A stretch of DNA of 35,978 bases from an uncultured Eubacteriales bacterium (GTDB taxonomy: Bacteria > Bacillota > Clostridia > Peptostreptococcales > Anaerovoracaceae), in NCBI GenBank assembly GCA_902774265.1, contig CACYHR010000053.1, positions 1-35,978 on the forward strand. The letters are read 5' to 3'. This document shows, in pieces, positions 24,773 through 32,141 of this stretch; position 1 is the stretch's first letter, and the number at the start of each line of letters is the position of its first letter. Below the pieces are notes generated by a model that saw only the letters and a list, made by a program, of their open reading frames with translations, did not search any database and was not told where the DNA came from. A program made the position numbers and the translations under genes.

Positions 24773-25993
24773 ATGTTGAACGCAGTTGGTATCGATGTCG
24801 CAAAACGCAAGAGTACCGTCACGATCAGGAGGCCCGGTGACGAGATCGTACTTCCTCCATGTGACATCCATCACAACCAGTCAGAGATCAATGATCTGAT
24901 TGCCTTCATCAAGAGCCTCAATGGCGAGACTAAGGTCTGCATGGAACACACCGGCAGATACTATGAGCCTATGGCTTACTGGCTTTCCAATGCAGGTATC
25001 TTTGTCAGTGCCGTCAACCCTCTTCTGATCAAGGACTTCAAAGATGAGGATTCATTCCGAGCTCCTAAAACAGATAAGGCGGATGCAGCTAAAATAGCTC
25101 GATACACTCTTGACCGCTGGACCAAACTGAAGCAATATGGTCGTATGGACAAGATACGCAACCAACTCAAGACAATGAACAGGCAATTCGGGTTCTACAT
25201 AGATCAGAAAACTGCTATGAAGAACAATCTCATCTCTCTTCTCGATGAAACATATCCCGGAGCCAACAACTTCTTTGACAGCCCTGCTCGTGAAGACGGC
25301 CATCAGAAGTGGGTAGACTTTGTGTATACCTACTGGCATGTCGACTGCGTCAGGGGCAAGTCTCTTAAAGCCTTTACTGAACATTACCAGAACTGGTGCA
25401 AACGTAAGGGCTACAATTTCAGCGTGCGCAAGGTCAAGGAAATCTATGAAAAGTCCTCCGACCTTATCGCCATGTTCCCCAAGGATGACAACACCAAAAT
25501 GCTCGTCCGTCAGGCTGTAGATGTCCTGAATTCGACCTCTGCTACAGTTGAGATACTTCGCAGAGAGATGGATAAAGCCGCCTCTACACTCCCTGAATAT
25601 CCTGTCGTCATGGCTATGGATGGCGTTGGTCCTACTCTTGGACCTCAGCTCATGGCTGAGATCGGTGATGTCACCCGGTTTACCAAGAGAAGTGCGTTAA
25701 CGGCATTTGCCGGAGTTGATCCTGGCGGGGATCAGTCAGGAGACCATGAACGCAAAAGCAATCGCACCTCCAAGAAAGGATCTCCACATTTAAGAAAAAC
25801 TCTTTTCGTTGTCATGGATGGCATTCTGAAACGCTCACCAATGGACAACCCTGTCTATCTGTTCATGGATAAGAAGCGTTCTCAGGGAAAACCCTACCAT
25901 GTCTATATGACTGCCGGAGCTAACAAGTTCCTGCGCATTTACTATGGACGTGTTAAGGAGTATTACGAAAGCCTCGAAGAATCCAAGGAGTAA
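24773..25993 (+). CDS. IS110-family transposase (DEDD recombinase)
   Basis: A 406-residue transposase. The N-terminal RuvC-like domain carries the DEDD residues: Asp8 in VGIDVAKRKST, Glu in VCMEHTGRYYEP, and two Asp in KTDKADAAKIARY. The C-terminal Transposase_20 domain has MAMDGVGPTLGPQLMAEIGD and FAGVDPGGDQSGD, where the Ser is the recombinase nucleophile in characterised members. It appears full length and intact, so the element may be active. AAAGGAG lies eight bases before ATG 24773; the upstream in-frame TTG at 24743 is unlikely. The enzyme would work with the upstream bridge RNA. Confidence 0.93.
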   Translation: MLNAVGIDVAKRKSTVTIRRPGDEIVLPPCDIHHNQSEINDLIAFIKSLNGETKVCMEHTGRYYEPMAYWLSNAGIFVSAVNPLLIKDFKDEDSFRAPKTDKADAAKIARYTLDRWTKLKQYGRMDKIRNQLKTMNRQFGFYIDQKTAMKNNLISLLDETYPGANNFFDSPAREDGHQKWVDFVYTYWHVDCVRGKSLKAFTEHYQNWCKRKGYNFSVRKVKEIYEKSSDLIAMFPKDDNTKMLVRQAVDVLNSTSATVEILRREMDKAASTLPEYPVVMAMDGVGPTLGPQLMAEIGDVTRFTKRSALTAFAGVDPGGDQSGDHERKSNRTSKKGSPHLRKTLFVVMDGILKRSPMDNPVYLFMDKKRSQGKPYHVYMTAGANKFLRIYYGRVKEYYESLEESKE

Positions 25994-26153
25994 TAACCCC
26001 AACAACCAATACACATCTCCTGCCGATGCACTGCATTGGCTTTGTTTGGTTTCTTAAAATCCAACCTGTATAAAATTTTCAAAGTTCGTCAAAATCTGCT
26101 TGACTTTCTATTTGCAGACTTGATTGGAGCGAGCGACGCCGTCAACAGACACC

Positions 26154-26170
26154 GGGAGCTTCAGCTCCTG
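26154..26170 (-). repeat. Right subterminal inverted repeat of the IS110-family element
   Basis: On the minus strand CAGGAGCTGAAGCTCCC, matching the left repeat at 24474-24488 except for two or three bases. It forms a GGAGCT/AGCTCC hairpin. Confidence 0.4.
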
Positions 26171-26173
26171 AGA

Positions 26174-26206
26174 GCATCAGTGGGGGATTGTTACCCACCA
26201 CTGATG
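26174..26206. other. Strong hairpin at the right IS boundary and YcaO stop
   Basis: CATCAGTGG pairs with CCACTGATG, and the inner GGG pairs with CCC around an ATTGTTA loop with a single bulged A. The YcaO stop codon lies in this hairpin, so the last about ten codons of YcaO derive from it. It is probably part of the mobile element and may act as a terminator or as a structural end. Confidence 0.6.
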
Positions 26207-28018
26207 GTCGAAAATGGCTAACGAGCTCAGTCTGTCCAGCAGCTCCTGCTGCGAAACCCTGCTGTCCTTCATGGCGTCCTTGATCCTGATAAGGATCTCT
26301 TCCTCGACCATATTATCGCAGCCTTTGCCGTTCAGTTCACAGTTCTCACAGTCAAAGCATTTTATCCTCGGGAAGTTGCGCCTGAGTATGCCGTCCGGAT
26401 CTGCCGCTTCATCTCTGATGCGTGACGCATTCTCTTCTCCAAACAGCGCTGACACCAGATTGAAGGCGCCTTCATCGTCCAGTCCCATCACGCGGGCCCT
26501 GCACCAGTGTGACATAGCCTTGTAGTATACACATTCATTATCATCGGGATAATATGTCACAAGTTTTTTAAAGAAATGCTTCGCGACCTCATAGTCCCCG
26601 CGTTTGAACGCGATGAATGCGGCTATCCTGTCTGTATTCATCCTGTCGTCAGTGACAGGCCGTCCGATGATGGCAACAGGCGTGTTCTCGATGAACGAGT
26701 TCTCTTTGAAGCGTATTATCCTGAGTATGGAATCCTCCTCCTCCGCTGTGATTTCAGGGAAATGAGCGAAGGCATCCTGCGCTCTGCAGGCGGTCGTGTT
26801 CGTCCTGAGATACGTGCCGCCTATATTGTACATTTCGGTATATCCCGGCACCACTATCTGGACTGCAGGGAATCCCATGTGTGAGCTGTCCCTTATGAAC
26901 ATATGCCATCCGTCACGCTCAGCCATGCTGATCATGCGGGCGACAAACTCCTTGTTGTTCCCGCCTTCCCACTCAGTCCACGGTCTGTATTCCCAGTCAG
27001 GCTTGCCGCTCAGAAGCGTTGCGGGATAGACTCCGACATTTACCTTCATTATGTTTGGGATATTGTGATAGGCTTCGGCCTGTTCTTTGCTTCCGTAAGT
27101 GTTGACAGAGCTTATCTCGTCTACGTTCCTGCCCTGGAGAGCTTCTGTCAGAGTCCGCTCCACAGCCACTGCCATCGAAGGATGAGAGCCCAGCTTGACT
27201 CCGAAAGTGCCGTTTTGACGGTCCGTTATTATTGAAGCCGCGACAGGGAAGCCTTTTCCGAGAGAACAGTCCCTCACGGATATATGATATCTTCCGTCGC
27301 CTTCGATCTCCTTTATAAGACCCCATATGCTGTACTTTTTCAGTTCTTCTTCGGGTATCTCAGGCGGCACGGCCTGTCCTGTGAGGATCATCTTGTTGAC
27401 ATAACGCTCATAGACCTCGCACATTCCCTGCACTATCGCCTCTTCGATGGTATTGCCCGCCGCCATCCCGTTGGAGCCGCACGAAAAATACACTGCTGCA
27501 CACGGAATATATACGACCTTGCCGTCACTTACATCGGCAAACGGCACCGTTGTTATCTTTCCGTCATTTCTCTTCTCGTAAGATCTGGCATATTTCATCA
27601 GGATCAGCTGTTTTGCTGCCGGGTTATCACATCCGAGCTTTTCAAAGATAGCCCTCAGAAACGCATCGTCCTGTTCTTCGACCTCCGCTACCGGAACTGC
27701 TTTTTCGTCAGGAAAGAGAACGAAGTCTCCGTGTTCTGCCACTCTCGGACGAAGCGTTGCCATGGAAAGCCTGACATTCTGGATGCGCTCCATCAGTTCC
27801 GCATATCCGCTTGCGCTCGCATAGAGCCTGTCAGTACCCTTGCCGTTGGTGCCGAGCGCCGACGGATACAAAGAAACGCGATTACAGAAAGCACCGTCGC
27901 TCTTGTTGTCCATCCAATCCATGACGGTAAACAGTCCCGCTTTGTTCAGGATTTTCTGTACCCTGAAGATAGTATCCCTAGGATCATTATCTTTATATTT
28001 GTTATAATTGGTCTCCAT
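26177..28018 (-). CDS. YcaO-family ATP-dependent cyclodehydratase-like protein, altered C-terminus
   Basis: A 613-residue YcaO protein. ATP-site motifs are GTNGKGTDRLYASASGYAELMERIQ (residues 56-80), SNGMAAGNTIEEAIVQGMCEVYERY (182-206) and TEALQGRN. YcaO enzymes use ATP to activate peptide backbone amides for azoline, thioamide or amidine formation. The C-terminal part is TPR-like (GDYEVAKHFFKKLVTYYPDDNECVYYKAMSHWC), as in the stand-alone E. coli YcaO, and has a four-Cys cluster (Cys554, 557, 560, 567). No E1-like or TfuA partner is present. The last residues DHQWWVTIPH come from the hairpin at the IS boundary, so the native end was probably replaced. The start overlaps the flavoprotein gene by 17 bp. 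Confidence 0.9.
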   Translation of the reverse strand: METNYNKYKDNDPRDTIFRVQKILNKAGLFTVMDWMDNKSDGAFCNRVSLYPSALGTNGKGTDRLYASASGYAELMERIQNVRLSMATLRPRVAEHGDFVLFPDEKAVPVAEVEEQDDAFLRAIFEKLGCDNPAAKQLILMKYARSYEKRNDGKITTVPFADVSDGKVVYIPCAAVYFSCGSNGMAAGNTIEEAIVQGMCEVYERYVNKMILTGQAVPPEIPEEELKKYSIWGLIKEIEGDGRYHISVRDCSLGKGFPVAASIITDRQNGTFGVKLGSHPSMAVAVERTLTEALQGRNVDEISSVNTYGSKEQAEAYHNIPNIMKVNVGVYPATLLSGKPDWEYRPWTEWEGGNNKEFVARMISMAERDGWHMFIRDSSHMGFPAVQIVVPGYTEMYNIGGTYLRTNTTACRAQDAFAHFPEITAEEEDSILRIIRFKENSFIENTPVAIIGRPVTDDRMNTDRIAAFIAFKRGDYEVAKHFFKKLVTYYPDDNECVYYKAMSHWCRARVMGLDDEGAFNLVSALFGEENASRIRDEAADPDGILRRNFPRIKCFDCENCELNGKGCDNMVEEEILIRIKDAMKDSRVSQQELLDRLSSLAIFDHQWWVTIPH

Positions 28019-28778
28019 CTGATTCTCTCTTTACCTTTCTCACATATTCAGCAAAAGATCCGCAGTCCGCCACTCCGCGCTCCAGGCAGACCTTTATCTC
28101 ATCCCAGTGTTCTATGCCTGCTATTTCTTTCAGGACCACGGATTGTTTTATGCTCCTGACTCTGCCTATCCATAACTGCTCCTGTATTTCCGTTATAAAC
28201 GAAGCGGGATCTTTGCATGCTGCGATCAGCCTCTCTGCAGCGGCATCCATGACAGGCCCTGCTTCATCCTCCCTGTTGATGTTCGGCGACCTGTAATTCA
28301 TCACAGTTATCGCATCTGCCACGGAAAGTCCCAGAAAACTCATGTACTGCTTCAGGCGGTCTTCGAGGCCCGGATCGATGCTGGAATCAGTTGATGCAAT
28401 GGTCACGCAGGCTTTTCCGGCCAGATCGTAGCGGTGGCTCCAGTATGTCAATCTGTCTATCACTGTCTTTGTGATGCCGGACATATCCCAGAGGTATACC
28501 GGCGTGCACAGAAAAACAGCATCGGCTTCCAGCAGCTTTTGCTTGAGCAAAGGCATGTCGTCTGTCCTGTCCAGCGGGCATATCCCTGTTTTAAAGCACG
28601 ACGCACAGCCCCTGCAGTGCTCTATCCTGAGCTGATCCGCCGTTATGCACTCATAGCTTACCCCGATGCCCTCTTCTGCCGCCTTTCTGATGACATGTTC
28701 GGCAAGCATGTCGGATGCTCTCTTCGTATGTGATTTTTCTCCCATGAAGGAGCCTGCAAAAGATATTATTCGCAACAT
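28002..28778 (-). CDS. Flavodoxin-fold NAD(P)H-dependent FMN oxidoreductase
   Basis: A 258-residue protein of the NADPH-dependent FMN reductase/iron-sulfur flavoprotein type. The N-terminal flavin phosphate loop is FAGSFMGEKSHTKRASD, then CRGCASCFKTGICPLDRTDDM (residues 55-75), and TPVYLWDMSGITKTVIDR (about 91-108), which contacts the isoalloxazine. The Cys cluster could hold an iron-sulfur centre or be redox-active. The C-terminal 80 residues are an extension of unknown role. It is the first gene of the minus-strand RiPP unit and overlaps YcaO. In that context it may oxidise azolines or reduce dehydroamino acids, but this is inference from position only. Confidence 0.88.
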   Translation of the reverse strand: MLRIISFAGSFMGEKSHTKRASDMLAEHVIRKAAEEGIGVSYECITADQLRIEHCRGCASCFKTGICPLDRTDDMPLLKQKLLEADAVFLCTPVYLWDMSGITKTVIDRLTYWSHRYDLAGKACVTIASTDSSIDPGLEDRLKQYMSFLGLSVADAITVMNYRSPNINREDEAGPVMDAAAERLIAACKDPASFITEIQEQLWIGRVRSIKQSVVLKEIAGIEHWDEIKVCLERGVADCGSFAEYVRKVKRESDGDQL

Positions 28779-28862
28779 GATATTTATACATCCTTTCCAT
28801 CTCTATTTATATCATATCGGTATCTTTTATCATAGATTTTAAAGATAATCACCGGTAAAAAG

Positions 28863-28890
28863 GGAGACAGGGGACGGTTCTCTGTCTCCT
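28863..28890 (+). repeat. Left 28-bp inverted REP-like repeat of the RAYT element
   Basis: The repeat starts GGAGACAGGGGACGG and ends TCTGTCTCCT; its outer 8 bp are palindromic (GGAGACAG / CTGTCTCC). A perfect inverted copy lies at 29819-29846, on the other side of the transposase gene. Confidence 0.9.
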
Positions 28891-28897
28891 AATCCTT

Positions 28898-29659
28898 TTA
28901 TCCATATTTCAACGCTTTTTCGATTATTTTCTTTGAAATCCCTGTCAGCCTGCTTAACTGACGTATTGAGATTCCTCTACGTATGAGTTTTCGTATCGAC
29001 AAATATAGATCCTGACGTTCATCAGGCTTCCCGACTGCAGGTTTGAACACCCGGAATTCTTCAAGAATCATTTCCGTAGCCTTATCGTCTGTCAGCCTAA
29101 CAGGTATTGTATCATCTATTTCGAGAAATTTGTCATCATTATTGATCGATACGAATTCTGCCAATGAGGTTGGCGTTAATAAAGAATATGCGTATTCTGT
29201 ATCCGATATTCCTGTCTCACCGCACAAGTATTCCCGTCCGCTGCTGAATGCATATTCATCCGGGCTTTTACATAAACCCGCTACAACAGGATTTCTCAGA
29301 ATGTACCGTAATGCCGCAATGAAATACTGTTCACAATCGATTACCTCACTTTTGAACCTATCCTGAAACAGATGACCGGTTCTTTCGTATTTCCCGTTAT
29401 ACCAATACACAAAAGAGTCTGCGATCCGCTTCATTGCGAGCGACAGAGGTTCCTTTTGCACGCGTATCAGCAAATGTACATGATTACCCATCAGGCAGTA
29501 TGCAAACAGATTGTATCCAGATTTTTTTTTATACTTGCTAAGTAGTTTTATAAAATACACATAGTCAGCTTCTTCATAGAAAATCTGCTGTCTGTTGATG
29601 CCTCTCAGCATTACATGATATATCCCTGATTCACTAATTTTTCTGGCTGTTCTTGGCAT
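28898..29659 (-). CDS. REP-associated HUH transposase (Y1_Tnp)
   Basis: A 253-residue protein. Residues 1-130 are the HUH single-strand nuclease domain: the opening MPRTARKISESGIYHVMLRG is typical of RAYTs, the metal-binding histidines are in YCLMGNHVHLLI, and the catalytic Tyr is in AALRYILRNP. The C-terminal part ends in a helix-turn-helix (GISIRQLSRLTGISKKIIEKAL). RAYTs nick and rejoin REP hairpins. The domain looks intact. Upstream Shine-Dalgarno is weak (GGGGA), as often in transposase genes. Confidence 0.92.
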   Translation of the reverse strand: MPRTARKISESGIYHVMLRGINRQQIFYEEADYVYFIKLLSKYKKKSGYNLFAYCLMGNHVHLLIRVQKEPLSLAMKRIADSFVYWYNGKYERTGHLFQDRFKSEVIDCEQYFIAALRYILRNPVVAGLCKSPDEYAFSSGREYLCGETGISDTEYAYSLLTPTSLAEFVSINNDDKFLEIDDTIPVRLTDDKATEMILEEFRVFKPAVGKPDERQDLYLSIRKLIRRGISIRQLSRLTGISKKIIEKALKYG

Positions 29660-29720
29660 ATTTGTTCCCCGGCTAAAGCTCCTTCAGATAACGATAAGTT
29701 TCTCCTGTCGTTTTCAGGAA

Positions 29721-29749
29721 AATAAAAATCAGTCGGGAATCCCCGACTG
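29721..29749 (-). terminator. Terminator downstream of the second SpoIIE phosphatase
   Basis: On the minus strand CAGTCGGG-GATT-CCCGACTG (29730-29749) is followed by ATTTTTATTTT. It lies about 55 bp after the phosphatase stop and inside the RAYT unit's outer flank. Confidence 0.8.
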
Positions 29750-29804
29750 TATAAAAAGAACATAACTCCGTATATTGATGCTCACGTGACAACGTCATGT
29801 AGAG

Positions 29805-31559
29805 TTAGTGTAACTGTGAGGAGACAGAGAACCGTCCCCTGTCTCCTCCGAGATACCTGAGGCACAGCATAGTCGTGTCATCGAACTGAGGAGCATCCTT
29901 AGCAAAGTCCCCGATAGCCGACTTCATATTATTTATGATCGTCTCCGGACCCGCGTCAGGCACACAATTGAGAGCTTCAAGCATTCGCTCTTTTCCCATC
30001 ATGCCGCCTTCAGTATTACGTGCTTCAGGCACACCGTCCGTATACACAAACAGAGTATCACCGGCCCCCAGAGTGAACGATCCCGAGCTGAATGTCATGT
30101 TTCTTCTTGCTGCGAGCGGTACGCTGTGTATGTCGTCGATCACCTCAAACAGTCCGCCTTTTCTTCTTAGTACAGGGTACTCGTGTCCGGCGTCTACATA
30201 CACAAGCTCACCAGTAGACAGTTCCAATATTCCAAGCCATGCCGTCACGAACATATAAGCCTTGTTCACCTCCATTAGCTGCCGGTTCACGTGGTTGAAC
30301 ATCTCTGCAGGATCCTGCACGCCCTTTTCGGCCTGGCTCTTGATGAAGTTTTTGGCCGTTACCATGAAGAGCGATGCCGATATGCCCTTGCCTGATACAT
30401 CTGCTATGACAAGCGCTAAATGATCGTCATCGATCATAAAGAAATCGTAGAGATCACCTCCGACCTCTCTCGCAGGATCCATGGATGCATAAAGCTCGAA
30501 CCTTATGTCATCAGGGAACTTCGCCGGAAGCATACCCAACTGGATCTGTGAAGCTATTCTTAACTCCGCTGCGGCATATTCCTTTTCGGCCGTCATTTTG
30601 CGCAGTCTGACGATCGAATTCTTCACATCAGCCTCCATACCGGTCATGCTTAGCCAAAGATCTTCCATCTCATCAGCGGTCCTTATATCCAGAGTCTCAA
30701 ATATCGATTCAGTTGTCTCATCGATGTCCGCATTGTCTCTTTCGGTATACTCTACCGCCGCATCAGAGAGTTCTCTCAGATAGGTTATTATGTGCTTCCT
30801 GAGCATTTTTGATGTCAGCAACGCCAGTAAGAACACCGTGACAGCGGCCACAAGGATGAGGATCAGAAGGAATTTGTACATGCCCTTTACGAAATCAGTA
30901 ATATCTATCTCGGCGTCGACGTAACCGAGGAATTCCCCGTCTTTAGAATAAACTTTGATGTAATCAGCGGCATAGACTCCGTCTTTGCTAAACACTATGA
31001 TATCGAGCATCCAGTCTGATGCACATGCTTTTTCTACCCCTTTTAATTCTTTTTCAAGCGCTTCCTTATCCGTATTGTCAAATATCAGCCATCCGCCCGG
31101 AGGATAAGCATACTCGCCGGTATCACCGTCAAGGACGAACACATAATTGTCGGCTTCCGGATCGGGAAAGAACATCAGCATGTTCACAGCGCCCACGTTC
31201 TTATGAAAGACCTCAAGAATTTCCTTTGCTCTCTTGTAGTCCTCATCGTCAAGTGAGCCGAAATAGCTCTTATGCACATCCTCTATTTCCTGGTAGAACT
31301 CCTCGTGCAGCTCCGGAGGCATGCTGTAATATATTTCCCTGGTTTCCTTGAAGATTTTCTCTATGTAATCCGTGTCCTGCACTGCCATCATACTGTACAT
31401 AAGGTGCCTGGCCTCGCTCTTGAAATGACGGAGACTCACATAAATGTGCAATAAAAGACCGATCGTGCTGAACGTCATTATCAGTATCAGCGATCCTGCC
31501 AGTATTGCCCTGAAGGCTTTTGTACGTAGTGAAACATATCTTCGATTGTCTTTATTCAT
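29805..31559 (-). CDS. Sensor SpoIIE/PP2C phosphatase with extracellular domain
   Basis: A 584-residue membrane protein. There is a membrane span at residues about 17-40, an extracellular Cache-like sensor (45-230), a second span at 232-255 (FLLILILVAAVTVFLLALL), a HAMP-like/coiled linker, and a PP2C SpoIIE domain (about 355-560). The domain has GGDLYDFFMIDDDHLALVIADVSGKG, TDGVPEARN and FDDTTML. It should dephosphorylate an anti-anti-sigma factor in response to an external signal. The catalytic domain is very similar to that of 2925-4472, so they are paralogues with different sensors. The C-terminal tail GDRGRFSVSSQLH is encoded by the right REP repeat of the RAYT unit, so the original C-terminus was replaced by insertion. 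Confidence 0.92.
   Translation of the reverse strand: MNKDNRRYVSLRTKAFRAILAGSLILIMTFSTIGLLLHIYVSLRHFKSEARHLMYSMMAVQDTDYIEKIFKETREIYYSMPPELHEEFYQEIEDVHKSYFGSLDDEDYKRAKEILEVFHKNVGAVNMLMFFPDPEADNYVFVLDGDTGEYAYPPGGWLIFDNTDKEALEKELKGVEKACASDWMLDIIVFSKDGVYAADYIKVYSKDGEFLGYVDAEIDITDFVKGMYKFLLILILVAAVTVFLLALLTSKMLRKHIITYLRELSDAAVEYTERDNADIDETTESIFETLDIRTADEMEDLWLSMTGMEADVKNSIVRLRKMTAEKEYAAAELRIASQIQLGMLPAKFPDDIRFELYASMDPAREVGGDLYDFFMIDDDHLALVIADVSGKGISASLFMVTAKNFIKSQAEKGVQDPAEMFNHVNRQLMEVNKAYMFVTAWLGILELSTGELVYVDAGHEYPVLRRKGGLFEVIDDIHSVPLAARRNMTFSSGSFTLGAGDTLFVYTDGVPEARNTEGGMMGKERMLEALNCVPDAGPETIINNMKSAIGDFAKDAPQFDDTTMLCLRYLGGDRGRFSVSSQLH
29819..29846 (-). repeat. Right 28-bp inverted REP-like repeat, inside the phosphatase gene
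   Basis: A perfect inverted copy of 28863-28890. It lies within the last codons of the phosphatase reading frame, whose Gly-Asp-Arg-Gly-Arg-Phe tail it encodes. Confidence 0.9.
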
Positions 31560-31721
31560 TCTCTCACGAAGAAGCCTGGTCAGCTTGATCCGCAGCTATT
31601 GTCGAACTCCTGATCTTCAACGTTGCTTCTCTCTAATAAAACAGGCGATATTTGTGCCGACTGCTGTTTGATTCTTCTCTATCCACTTACTTTGTATCAT
31701 GTAGGAGGGCACTACGCAAGT

Positions 31722-31811
31722 ATGCACAGAATTTTACTCTCATTTTTCATTTCTGTCGCAGCAAGTGTAGCCGGCTACTACATTTGCAAGTGGCTGGACA
31801 GAGATGACTAA
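31722..31811 (+). CDS. 29-aa hydrophobic peptide, possible type I toxin
   Basis: A 29-codon frame, MHRILLSFFISVAASVAGYY followed by ICKWLDRDD. It has one membrane-spanning segment and a charged C-terminus, the layout of small type I toxins. GGAGG is present 13 bases upstream. A strong terminator follows 19 bp after the stop, so this looks like a short independent transcription unit. A longer in-frame start at 31623 exists but adds a non-family N-terminus. I do not see a clear antisense antitoxin promoter. It could also be a small membrane regulator. Confidence 0.5.
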   Translation: MHRILLSFFISVAASVAGYYICKWLDRDD

Positions 31812-31830
31812 GTAGTGACCAGCACGAAAA

Positions 31831-31862
31831 AAGGCATCAGAGCGGCTACTCTGGTGCCTTTT
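31831..31862 (+). terminator. Terminator after the small hydrophobic peptide
   Basis: A 12-bp stem (AAGGCATCAGAG / CTCTGGTGCCTT, one G-U pair) with a CGGCTA loop is followed by TTGTGTT. It also has A-rich sequence upstream, so it can work in both directions. Confidence 0.82.
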
Positions 31863-31989
31863 GTGTTAGCATGAAAATTCTACTCGCTTTTCAGCTATAA
31901 ATAGTATAGCACAGTTGTAAATGTCTTGAATGCACCACCCTGTATTTGTTTGTGTCAAGTAAACGTTGACAATATCCCTGCAATCTTTA

Positions 31990-32115
31990 AGGCTGGTGCG
32001 GGAAAGGATATTCCGTGTCGCTGCGACGACGGCCACTACTCAGGCCGGCACGAGCAGCTATAGGGCGTGCGCCGAACGGCAGGCAAACGCCGTGAGACCA
32101 ACTGATCCGTCTTTT
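31990..32115. other. GC-rich structured block of unknown nature
   Basis: About 120 bp markedly richer in GC than the flanks. It has three hairpins in a row: GTCGC/GCGAC near 32018-32027, CGGCC-ACTACTCA-GGCCG (32030-32047), and GGCGT...ACGCC (32064-32091) enclosing GCCG-AA-CGGC. The minus strand has a short frame (MRIGKDGSVGLTAFACRSAH). It may be a repeat element or structured RNA. Otherwise 31863-32141 contains no gene that I can support. Confidence 0.45.
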
Positions 32116-32141
32116 CCTATACGCATACAACGACTTTGCAT

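Larger units (their letters stand above)
24460..26215 (+). mobile_element. IS110-family insertion sequence in the RiPP operon
   Basis: About 1.75 kb made of a 5' non-coding region of about 300 bp with nested hairpins, a DEDD transposase gene, and a 3' region of about 200 bp with two strong hairpins. It is in the opposite orientation to the flanking YcaO and LanM genes and separates them. Family members have no long terminal repeats, so the ends given here are estimates from where the neighbouring genes stop and start. I saw no convincing target-site duplication, as expected for the family. Confidence 0.65.
28863..29846 (-). mobile_element. REP-associated tyrosine transposase (RAYT/TnpA-REP) unit
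   Basis: A 984-bp unit bounded by perfect 28-bp inverted repeats, each a hairpin, and carrying a single Y1-transposase gene. This matches REP/RAYT cassettes, in which the transposase acts on flanking palindromes. Copies of the palindrome alone are expected elsewhere in the genome. Confidence 0.75.

Noticed and set aside
26036-26221. 61-codon plus-strand frame after the IS110 transposase
   Set aside because: It runs through the hairpins of the IS right end, lacks a ribosome-binding site and overlaps the YcaO 3' end.
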